Assembly (NCBI GenBank): GCA_963989385.1
Contig: OZ022500.1
Span: 118,833,842-118,897,841, forward strand
Direction of reading: 5' to 3'
Length of the DNA: 64,000 nucleotides
Source: Ctena decussata
Taxonomy: Eukaryota > Mollusca > Bivalvia > Lucinida > Lucinidae
The notes under the pieces were generated by a model. The model was not told the DNA's origin, made no database searches, and saw only the letters and a list, made by a program, of their open reading frames with translations. The translations under genes and the position numbers were made by a program. Shown in pieces: positions 54,691 through 64,000 of the stretch. Within the stretch, counting starts at the first letter, position 1; each line of letters opens with the position of its first letter.

Positions 54691-55866
54691 GAATAACTGT
54701 ATAACGTCGCTGTAAAACGAAATTTCCGACCATAAAACCGATGATTTACCTCCCCAAATGTATGGCAAGCCATTTTACTATTTATTATTCATAGTAGATA
54801 TCTTGCATAGTATATTAGATATCTAATAATAATATGCCAATTAAGATATCTGATAAAACGTGTAAGATATCTTATATCCTATTTAAGATATCTGATATAG
54901 GATATAAGATATCTTACATAGGATATAAAATATCTTATATAGGATATGAGATATCTTATTCAATTTTTCATATAAGATATCTTATGTGTTATATTAGATA
55001 TCTTATATGTTATATTAGATATCTTAATTGGCATATTAGATATCTAATATACTATATAAGATATCTAATATATTATAAGACAGTATGCGAATATATTGTA
55101 TTAGATATCTTATATGTAAGATTAAATAAGATATCTCATATCGTATATAAGATATCCTATATCCGATATAAGATATCTGATTTATTAAAAAAAGATATCT
55201 TGTATGGCATATTAGATATCTTATATGCTATATCAGATATCTTATATATTGTGTGTCATATGGAGAAGACAAATAAGATATCTTAATATACCTATACTAG
55301 ATTTCTTATTTAGTATATAAGATATCTTATATGACATATAAGATATCATCTATAGGAAATAAGATATCTTATATGGGATATGAGATATATTATTTAATTT
55401 TACATATTCGATATTATATATATATATTAGATATCTTATATAGTATATTAGTTATCCAATTTGCCAATTAAGATATCTAATGTAACATATAAGATATCTA
55501 ATATAACATATAAGATATATTATATGAAAATTAAATAAGATATTTCATATCCTATATAAGATATCTTATATCATATATCTTATATAGAATATAAGATATA
55601 TGTTATATTAGATATCATATATGATATATTAGATATCTCAATTGACATATTAGATATTTAATATAATATATAAGATATCTTATTTATTATATATTTATTA
55701 TTTATTATATAAGATATCTTATATATTTAAGATATCTTATATATCCAATAAGATATCTTATATAATATATTAGATATCTGATATAATAAATGAGATATCT
55801 ACGTTCCATAGTAAATAGTAAAATAGCTTGCCATACAAATGACAATTTTCAAGACAGTTATCCCCT
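54691..55866. mobile_element. Terminal-inverted-repeat element enclosing a GATATC palindrome array
   Basis: GGGAATAACTGT at 54691 and ACAGTTATCCCC near 55855-55866 are inverted, as are TGTATGGCAAGCCATTTTAC (about 54760) and its complement near 55820. Between them lies about 950 bp in which AGATATCT occurs every ~20 bp with TATA-type spacers. Confidence 0.85.
54800..55800. repeat. AGATATCT / AAGATATCTTATAT satellite-like array
   Basis: Dozens of AGATATCT palindromes separated by ATATATAGG-type spacers on both strands, about 20-22 bp apart. One frame stays open for 150 codons (ISYIGYKISYIGYEISY type), purely because the repeat has few stops. Confidence 0.93.
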
Positions 55867-56337
55867 AATTGGCTGGGACTGACATTTACAAGTCCAGTCT
55901 CTTCCCCCAAACTATTAGAGATTGGAATTCCCCGGAAGATTCCCTTATTTCTGCTGCTGAGTGTGCAGAGGAGTCAGTCATTAAGTTTACTTCTATTGTT
56001 AGGGTCAGGGACTAGCTTCCCTTAGTCACAGGTAGTGGTGAATGATTGTCCTTGGACATATCACCAGTAAACAATTCTGATTCTGATTCTGACCTTGCTC
56101 AAATGATCTAGCTGCTTATTGCATATAATGTCAATGGAGAGCCTTTGTAAGTGCATTCAGAGTTATTTCTCCTTTATTGATTATGGTAAAATTTCAATAT
56201 TCACAATTTCATGCACTCACAGGCTGAAACTCACGAGTCATTGGAGATATTTTACGGAAACTTCACATATGCTTTCACTTAATAGTCTTGACAGAAAGGC
56301 AAAATATCACGGAGTGCCATTTTGCTATTAGTTCTCG

Positions 56338-56932
56338 ATTTATGGATATCTAAATATCGATTTTTGGATATCCCTAATTCAATTTTTGGATATTAAAAAT
56401 CATCCTGAGTTATGGATATCTTAAAATCGAATTCTAAATATTCAAAAATCGAAATAGGAATGTCCAAAAATTGATTTTGAAATTTTCCAATACTATGAGG
56501 ATTTTTGGATATCCTAAATTCGACTTTAGGATATCCAAAAATCAAATTTATAATATCCATATATCCAATAATCAGGTTGGATTTTGGATATCCATCAATA
56601 ATAAAGAACTATTGAAGCGTTTTGGAAAAAAATGCACTATTTTTTTATCCAAAATTAGGATTTGGGTTTAAACTTTATTTTCTTTGTATAATAACATACG
56701 AAACAGTACATTCATTCTCGAATGTATAATTAATTAGGATTTTGGATATCCTGAAATCAACTTAATTTTTGAATATCCAAAACCCAAAAATTGATTTATG
56801 GATATCCAACAATCGTCTTGATGACAATTTTAAACAAATCGTTGGATAAACATATTTTGATTTTAGAATATCCAATCCATACTTCGTTTTTCGGATATCC
56901 ATCAATAAATCTTATTATAAGATATCCATGAC
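56338..56932. repeat. TTTTGGATATCCAAAA array
   Basis: GGATATCC or close variants recur, flanked by AAAATCGA / TTTTTGG arms. The hexamer GATATC is the same as in the array 0.5 kb to the left, but the flanks differ. Ends about 80 bp before the zinc-finger exon. Confidence 0.9.
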
Positions 56933-57004
56933 GTCGACAACAGGTCATTTTCACGCTGTGTGTCTGCTAAGCTATATGTAACTTTATTTTTTCCCGCTCA
57001 TCAG

Positions 57005-57142
57005 GAGAAAATGAGATGGGTTTCTATGTGTTGTATTGCTGTAAGAGGTGCCACAACCAGTTTGATGATGAAGCTGAGGTTGTAGAACATCTAAAGGTCT
57101 GTCTACAACAGGATAAGAAAAAACAGCACCAAAGCGAGACAG
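57005..57142 (+). CDS. Zinc-finger gene, 5' exon in window
   Basis: The frame stays open upstream of ATG 57016 to an AG at 57003-57004 (ctcatcag), so this could be an internal exon with upstream exons not found, or the first coding exon with ATG at 57016. An out-of-frame ATG at 57011 precedes it. Donor gtatgt at 57143. Confidence 0.7.
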
Positions 57143-60100
57143 GTATGTCATTTTCATATGTATACGTTCTTACAAGTGCACGAAATGGCACTGTCTGACT
57201 GAACTGAATTCTACTACAAACTTCTCTCTGACTGAGCACATACCGGTACCTTTTTAGAGAGTTTTGCCACTGGAAGCTTAGTCACTGTGGTCTATCCGCC
57301 ATATTTTCTTAGAAAACAAGTTAAACAGAATATACGCTTCGTCTTTCCCTTTTCAAAATCAGTTTATTTTCTGTAAGATAGCCTCATGTGAGATGAGGAA
57401 TAAATGCTGTTAGTCCGAGTAAATTGCCGATATATGTTGGTTACTGCTATTGCTCTCTGTCCCCTATATCGCTGAAAGAAAAAAAATATGTGTCATTTTC
57501 AGACTCACTGTAGTACAGCCCCAAGGCCTAGTGGGTCTTAATTATAGGTAACTGAGTTCCTAGAAGTTGGATCTCTTGAACGCAAAATTTACAACAAAGT
57601 ATTTCTGGAAAAATAGGAAGAAGAAACAAAAATTACATCGATAAAAATTCTAAAGTTTCTTTAAGAGCAATGAAGTATGTTGTAGTTGATCGCACCTCCA
57701 ATGATAGTGTATTTTCCTTGGCCGCTGGTCGCGTTGGCCGAGAGATTTTCGCTAGATGTACTCATGCATTATCTAGAGGATTCTAAGTTTAAAACTACAA
57801 ATGGAGATAACCAGAAAAAGCGTAACTCACTCAAACACGGAAACAAGAAGAAAGGAGAAATGAACCGTGACACGGCAAAAGCAACATAGTAGCGTGTGCG
57901 CCTAGCGAAGACTCAGGTCAGTCTGGGCATCCGCCCAAATTGATCAGAGTTTTCGTCCTGCGCTTAAAGGATAGCTAAGGGTCTAAAATAGCTCCATGCG
58001 GACAGCAAAGACTCTGATAAGACTGGATGGATGCCCAGGCTGATCTGAGTTTTCGCTGGGCGCCAACGCAATTTTGTTTTTTTTATCGATTTATCGAGTC
58101 GCGGCTCAAATGAAAAAAAAAATAGGAACTCCAATCTTCAACAACAGTCAAAGCAAGTCCAACACAGAGGAACCATGCATTGCATATTAAATTCAGAAAG
58201 GAAGGTGGCATTTTTAGTACCTTACTCTGTAGTGGTTTTGTTTCGGTAAAACTAGTTAAAACTACCTCGACCCCCCCCCCCCCCCCCCCCCCCCTTTTAC
58301 CCAATTCATCTTATACTGACCGTTTCGAAGCGGAACTTCTGTTGTGGTTCCTCAGTGTTACTTGTTTTGTTTTTATGTATGCTTGTCAGTGATCTTCTAG
58401 CATTATGGTGACAGGTCACATGTAGAGCTGCCCACTATGTTGTCTGTATTGTGTTGAAATTTGAAATAGAAAATAGGTAAAAATAGATATTACTATTACT
58501 TGCTCTTGTTGTCCATGTCTTATGCTTTCGTTCACCTGCTGTGTGAGCGGTGTTTTCAGTTGGGGACCTGCTTAGGAAAGAGCTGTTCATTCGGTTTTCC
58601 GTGCATGTCTCTCATGAATAGTTGTCAATTTATGTATATAATACTTTCTCTTTTAGTTTTGAGGGCGGGATATGGGATCTGGTTGTATTAGTTCAGATCA
58701 CTGTTCTATCTTTGTGCTGTAGGTATGGCAGAGTCAAATTCATCGTTTTAATCACGAACGCAGTACAAGTAATTGTATGGTATTATCATGAACTCATCTG
58801 TTATCTTTTCAGAACCAGCTAATATACAAAGCCAGGATGGGCAAAATTACTTGAAGACACAGTCACCCGTGAGTGAAGAACACGCCTATCATGTTAGTCA
58901 CAAAAGTGGGACAAATGAAAAAACTAACCATGGTAGGTTAAACAATGACGTAATCAGAGAAGTAAATCAGGACGGTCTAAACAATGAAACAACCATTGAA
59001 CTTAATCATAATACTTTAAACGATGACATATCAAAGGAACTATATTCTCAAGAACTGTGTTCTGATAAGATACTCAATACCAAGAATGAGACAGATAAAC
59101 GGAAACATCACAATACAAATGCTAGTGAAAAAAATGAAAATATAAATTTAGAAATGAGAGGTAGAAGTCGTCGGGAAGTGAAACCAACAAGTAAATTCAA
59201 AGAATATATAATGTATCAGAAACGCATAGCTGAAAGTGACACTGAAAACACTAACAATAATATGGGAGTTCCAAAGGAAAAAGGAACAAAAGCTTGTAAA
59301 GAACATGCAGTACAGACAGAAATAAAAAGAAGCTCTTTTCATGCTCATCATTGCATGGAAGGCAAAGAGATAATTGTTCATTCCAAAGCAAAGAGACTGA
59401 AAACTGATTGTTCCGCACTTACTAAAGATGAACCTCCTGTCAAATCTGTAGAACTTCCTGCTGACAATGAATTAAACTTTGAGGATAAACCTAATGACAG
59501 AAACAACGAAAAGGCACTTTTAAAAGTGAAAAGAAATACTGGACACAAGCTGAAGAAAGTGAAGAAATATCCAATCATCCCTGTGAAATTAGAGGAGTAC
59601 CCTGAAAGTTTTTGCATCGAAAAATACCCTTCATTCAATTCTAAGGATAAAGGTAAACCGGTCCTAGAGAAATTGTGCCAGAGGTACCTATGTAAATTGT
59701 GTAACAATTACAGAACTGTGATTAAAGAAGAAATAGAAAAACACGTATCACTGCATGTTAATCTGAGACTGAATTGTCAGTTTTGTGACTTTATTGCCAG
59801 TTCAGAGCATAATTTGTCATTTCATGTTCGAAAAGAGCATCAGAAAGGTATATATTATATTTGTGAGCTCTGTGGTGCAGGTTTTGCAGACAGGAAACGA
59901 CACACTTTACATCTCACTAAAGTTCACAAACAAGCTGCACACAGGTGTGGAAAGTGTAGTAAAACATTTGTTAGTAATGAGGAATATAGAGAGCATAGGC
60001 TAAATGAGCATAAAGATGGCGCATTCAAATGTGAAAAGTGTGGTAGTATTTTCCTCCAGAAAAAGCTGCTAGAAAATCATGTGAACAAAAATGTCTGTGA

Positions 60101-61952
60101 AGTGAAGCCTTTAAAATGTCAACACTGTGGAAGCATGAAAAAGTCTCAACAGCTCCTAAATGAACATATTAAAAGGGTACATTCAAAAGAACATCAGTTT
60201 AAATGCAGCCTGTGTACATTTTCAACAGCGATGAATTATGTGCTGAAAGATCACATGAACTCTCATTTAGGCATTCGTCCTCATAAATGTGATAAATGTA
60301 AGTTTTCATGTGTTAAAAAATACCAGCTGGTCTCTCACATGAGAACACACACGGGGGAAAGAAAGTATAAATGTGAGAAATGTAAGTTTGCAGGGACTTG
60401 GAATGTTCAGCTAAAGAAACACATGAAGGCACATGAGAGTGACAAACAAAAGACTTGTCAGATCTGTAATATTGTTTTTATAGACCAACGCAGTTTAGGC
60501 ACTCATATCAAGAAGGAGCATACTGTTCATTTCCCGAAGAAAGCAAATGCAGATCCTTCGAAGTTTCATTCGGATATGAAGGTTCCAGTTGAAGGAACAA
60601 GGTTTGTGTTTTATACAATGAAAGGAGCTGGTGTGGAGGCAGACAAAATGACGTCTAGCTATTTAGAAGAGACTAGAGACATTGATGAGGCATTCGATGA
60701 AGCTGTAGCTAGGACTCTTAGAGGTTCTCCTTCAAATAGCCCTGTACATGATGAGGAGAGCAAAAGAGACGGCAGTACAGTTCTATATCAGCTCAGTGAG
60801 AATACTGCTTTGGATGCTAGTGATGAAAACCAATCAGGAAGGGATAATTTAATAAACAGAGTTGCTGAAACAAACCAAGTAGATAACACCCCTACGGTAG
60901 CACCTATAGCACCTATGTTAAGATCAAATAGCCCTGAAGATCAGTCAGGTGTTTGTCAGTATAGTGCAAGGACAAACATGGTATTACCAACAGCCAATGC
61001 ATCTAAGGCTGGTGTAGGAATAAAGACACTAGTGTCTGGTTTAGTAGTGCCACCACTTCAGTCTTGTCTAGAAAAGGTTGACACAGAGAAAGGTCCTGGA
61101 GGTGGTAATACTGTAATACATACTTCATCAAATGCTATCAGTTGCTCAGCTGAGCTTCAGAACCGTTCCATGCAATGTGATATTGAATCAAACTACACCT
61201 CTGCAAAAGAACATGATAGAGAAACTTCACAGCTTTCGGAAACACATATTTTAATTCCTGCTGAAAAGGACAGTACACAACAAACAGAGACTTGTCACCT
61301 TACATATTCTGCTGATCAAAATGCATTGAAGTTCAGCAATGGCAAGTCTGTTGAAATGGAAAAGAAAACTTTATATGAGTCAGATTTGCAAAGCAGACTA
61401 GCTTCACTTCTAACAGAATCCAGCCACGTGACGCCAAAGCCTACACCTAGATCGGCTCACTCAAAACATAATGTAACTTTCTTACGAATGCATACCAACC
61501 CAGATGGTTCCCGGAGGTTTGAGTCAGTAGATCCCAAGGTTGTTTATGAAGCAGTGCAGCTCGAGTCTGTTGGTAAATCAGTGTATAAAAGCCTGACATC
61601 CTCTGTTTCGCAGGTTCATAGTAATGTTCAAGACGCTCATAACTATGCAGTGCCTGTGCATAAACAAAAGAAACATCATGATACCTATGTAGCTCCAAGT
61701 GTTAAACAGTTGTCAGAAACTAAAGTAAATGTACAAAGTGTTCCGATAGAAAAGCAAGTCAGTCTGCTATCGAATCGGGAGACTGTGTCATACTGTAATA
61801 CCGAACGTTTAACTACAACAGAAAGCGATGCAGATGCTTCCACATATATACATCTTGTAAGCATGAATATACCTGATACAGTCTATGAAGTGGTAACTGA
61901 AGATGGAGAAGTACTTGCGAGTGACTGTCAAGAAGTAACCATTCCTGTGTAA
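57016..61952 (+). CDS. C2H2 zinc-finger protein, putative DNA-binding regulator
   Basis: Two exons, 57016-57142 and 58813-61952, join in phase 1 to give 1088 aa. Exon 1 encodes MGFYVLYCCKRCHNQFDDEA with a C-x2-C-x12-H-x4-C finger. Exon 2 has an acidic/basic disordered N-part with a basic patch (RGRSRREVKPTSKF), then ten clustered fingers at about residues 336-613. Most are C-x2-C-x12-H-x3-4-H; finger 5 is C2HC. Three consecutive fingers (CSLCTFSTA, CDKCKFSCV, CEKCKFAGT) belong to the C-x2-C-x-F class seen in REST- and Hunchback-like proteins, with a TGERKYK linker only between two of them. A serine-rich tail of about 470 residues ends in DTVYEVVTEDGEVLASD. No SCAN, KRAB or BTB domain is seen. 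Nuclear role is inferred from the fingers; orthology not recognised. Exon 1 may continue upstream (see next entry). Confidence 0.9.
57861..58108. repeat. Family A foldback in the zinc-finger gene intron
   Basis: TGAACCGTGACACGGC left, GAGTCGCGGCTCA right, with GATGCCCAGGCTGATCTGAG in the right arm. Confidence 0.85.
58271..58294 (+). repeat. Poly-C run of 24 bases
   Basis: Uninterrupted C tract in the intron of the zinc-finger gene; G-tract on the minus strand. Confidence 0.95.
58813..61952 (+). CDS. Zinc-finger gene, large terminal exon
   Basis: 3140 nt, phase 1 in, ends TAA at 61950. Acceptor cttttcag. Holds ten of the eleven fingers and the whole disordered tail; intronless large exons are usual for this protein class. 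Confidence 0.93.
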
Positions 61953-62439
61953 TGTAGTTTTCAACATACATGTATTACACTATACCTTTTTAACTTTTTA
62001 TGGAAGGAAAAAAGTTGAACTACGTTTGACTGGAAAAAGATGTCATACATTGTTTTCAACAGCTGATGCTGAGTCAGCTTTCTCAGTTGTTTTCCTTCTA
62101 TTGCATACTAGTCGGTACATCCAAAACTACAAAAAAGCTGTGGCGTATGAAAGCAAGGTAGAAGCACTTCAGCTTTGCCTGTTCACATATGCGATAACGC
62201 TCACTGACTTGGTGCTGCTTGTTTATGTTAATGATTTATTGTTTTTATTGTTAAAAGTTCAAAGTTATTGCAAAGACTGCATATATATTATTATACCCCA
62301 AACATGCCAATTATGACGAGAGGTATATAGCTTTTGTAAGCTGTCCATTTCATTTCTCTGTCTGCATGCCCACCCGTAGATTAACATTTGTGTTACAGAA
62401 TTTGAGCACCTGTATTTTCCAAACGCTTTTTGGGTTTAG

Positions 62440-62810
62440 TTTACGTTGGGTATGACGATAGATTATGGCCTGAAGTTATTTTCTGTACCATCCCAACCTA
62501 TGCCTTTGACCTAGACTGTTAAAATCTCATATTTGGTATGATGATAGTTGTTTGTCAAAGTTGATTCTGTGTCTTTCCCACCCCTTACTTGACTTACAGG
62601 TTAAGGTCACAGACTTTGACTTTTGCATGTTAGAGTTTTACGTTAGTATACCGTTTTACGTTTATATTGTTTCTTATATTTCCAATATCCTTCGATGGAA
62701 CCTTTTGATATGTGCTAGGGTAAATTCTGGGTTGCAACAGATTAGCTGACATCATTTGGATGCTGCTGCTGACTCAAGGTCAAGGTCACATACTTTATTG
62801 TATTATATAT
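62440..62810. repeat. Degenerate AAGGTCA-bearing tandem repeat
   Basis: Contains GGTTAAGGTCACAGACTTTG and CTCAAGGTCAAGGTCACAT, the same vocabulary as the 1.8-2.5 kb repeat, but the palindromes are broken. Confidence 0.55.
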
Positions 62811-63138
62811 GTGGGAAATTTATATTTAAAAAGTTTGGTTTCATTAGGTCGTGGCACTAGCCGGGGGTATACGTGAGCCTCTGGTCACTTGCTCTAGTGT
62901 ATAAAATCTTCTTGCCATTAATTTCGTATGAGTTGTATTGAAAAATACGTTTAATGAGAAACTAGTTATTTGTTCTCTGCAATTGTCGCTTAAATCATTC
63001 TGACCTATGAAATGGATCTTAGTGGTTTTGGCGTACTTGGTGAAAGCAACTGTTTCACCCGAAATTACTCGTCCATAAATGTATGCTCCAAGGGCCCCAC
63101 CCCCACACTCCACGTGACGATAGTCAGGAGGCATTATG

Positions 63139-63190
63139 TTTTACCCTTGTCCATCTGTTTGTCCATCTGTCTGTCCGTCCAACCATCCAT
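63139..63190 (+). repeat. TGTCCATC/TGTCCGTCC simple repeat
   Basis: Degenerate TCTG/TCCG tetramers following GGCATTATGTTTTACCC, resembling the head of a dispersed repeat I associate with mollusc genomes. Confidence 0.7.
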
Positions 63191-63540
63191 TACACCTAAA
63201 AGAAGTCAGTCATTCTGAAACTTCGCACAGATGTTACAGACATCATGTTACAGACATCTTGAAAATGTTTATGTGCCCTTTTTTCATTACGACTGTTTCA
63301 AACTTTGAAAATTTAAGGGGTTCTGGCTAATATGGGAAAGCAAGTTTGTATAATCGACTCCTCCCCCATTTTAAGTTGTCAGTTTGAAGCTTTGCACAGA
63401 TGTTTCAGACATATTGAATATGTGCATGCATGCATGCAAGAAAAATATTTTTGTCGTCGAAGTCAAGGCCTTTTCAAACTTAGAAATGTTTCAGGTTATG
63501 GCTAACACCGGTTAGTGGTATCAAGGTGGCGGTCTGTGTT

Positions 63541-63617
63541 TGCACAATCGGAACACTGCTCGGCCAATTCCGTGATTCACGGAATTGGCCGAGCGGTGTT
63601 CCGATTGGTGATTGCAG
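63541..63617. repeat. Near-perfect hairpin
   Basis: CGGAACACTGCTCGGCCAAT and its complement ATTGGCCGAGCGGTGTTCCG enclose TCCGTGATTCACGGA: about 30-bp arms with one mismatch. Confidence 0.92.
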
Positions 63618-63767
63618 TGTCTCTGAACATCAGCGGTAGCGTCCGCCTTATCAAACCGGCAAACCTACATGTGCACGCAAAACATATCACACCCAGATAT
63701 TACGCCTGTTATGGTTTCGTACCCAAGACCTTCCACACACACACCTAGTTAACTATGCTGTCAAGAA

Positions 63768-63896
63768 TGTTACGAAACAAAAACGAGCTGTTACGAAGCG
63801 AAATAGAGACATAGTTACCAAACGACCTGGTCATCAGGTCGTTTGATAACTATGACTCTTTTTCGTATCGTAACAGCTCTTTTTCGTTTCATAACA
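63768..63896. repeat. Foldback of ~60-bp arms
   Basis: TGTTACGAAACAAAAACGAG, ...AAACGACCTG pairs with CAGGTCGTTT...CTCTTTTTCGTTTCATAACA. GAGCTGTTACGA motifs recur within each arm. Confidence 0.88.
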
Positions 63897-64000
63897 GCCC
63901 TTGTATATACATAGTTATACAGGGGTGACACATGGAGCCAGGAGAAGCAACCACCAGTTGCAGCCATATCAGGTTTGATGTTTAGGAAGTTGCTTAGAGA

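Larger units (their letters stand above)
61953..64000. other. 3' flank of the zinc-finger gene and repeat-derived DNA
   Basis: The 3' UTR end is not defined. 62440-62810 is a degenerate relative of the 1.8-2.5 kb tandem repeat with AAGGTCA motifs. 62840-63500 resembles a mollusc-type dispersed repeat ending in TGTCCATC/TGTCCGTCC stretches. No exon seen. Confidence 0.4.

Noticed and set aside
54834..55286. 150-codon open frame rich in ISYIGYKISYIG repeats
   Set aside because: It is a translation of the AGATATCT array; period and composition explain the open frame, and no start or splice context supports a gene.
62026..62316. 96-codon frame downstream of the zinc-finger gene
   Set aside because: No homology visible and no splice sites; most likely 3' UTR or intergenic DNA.

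Overview
The window looks like nuclear DNA from a metazoan, most likely a bivalve mollusc. All host genes are split by GT-AG introns of roughly 0.1 to 6 kb, the protein families are animal ones (long-chain acyl-CoA synthetase, folliculin-interacting protein, C2H2 zinc-finger protein), and the non-coding DNA is crowded with short foldback elements of a few recurring families. The clam assignment is an inference from general style (foldback families, a TGTCCGTCC-type repeat head near 63.1 kb). No sequence search was possible.

Layout. (1) 645-6073, plus strand: last four exons of a long-chain acyl-CoA synthetase gene whose 5' part lies left of the window. (2) 6074-15611: intergenic, mostly foldback elements and a 47/54-bp minisatellite. 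(3) 15612-36999, plus strand: a complete folliculin-interacting protein (FNIP) gene. I assemble 18 coding exons, all phase-consistent, totalling 3387 nt (1128 aa), starting at an ATG at 15764. Two identical TCATGTGA boxes and a CCAAT box lie just upstream. Intron 1 carries a 5'-truncated, frameshifted CR1/Jockey-like LINE in sense orientation. (4) 37000-47690: FNIP 3' UTR, then repeat-rich intergenic DNA with clustered family-A foldbacks, a 296-300 bp tandem duplication with poly-G tracts and a 941-bp double palindrome. (5) 47700-52310: two tandem copies of a ~0.75 kb unit. Copy 1 is interrupted by an RNase H-encoding LINE fragment with a 6-bp target duplication, and copy 2 by a 1.67-kb TA-flanked element. 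(6) 54691-56932: two adjacent arrays built on the palindrome GATATC, the first inside a 1.18-kb terminal-inverted-repeat element. (7) 57016-61952, plus strand: a zinc-finger protein gene (two exons seen, 1088 aa, eleven zinc fingers). (8) 61953-64000: repeat-derived DNA with two near-perfect hairpins.

The three host genes share a strand but show no sign of working as a unit. ACSL activates fatty acids. FNIP partners folliculin in nutrient signalling to mTORC1 and TFEB/TFE3. The zinc-finger protein is a putative DNA-binding regulator. The non-coding DNA is dominated by recurring foldback families, here called A (TGAGCCGCGACATGAC ends), B (GGTGTATGGGTACAC ends with an internal AAAGAATTTGCTCC motif), C (AGAGCTCTAGATAAGAG ends with a GAGACGGTTC hairpin), D (CAGACTGCTC hairpin) and E (CAGTTGTTCAAAA ends). 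I saw no convincing new multi-gene system. The strongest leads are the FNIP promoter boxes, the nested tandem element at 47.7-52.3 kb, the 941-bp double palindrome and the GATATC-array element.
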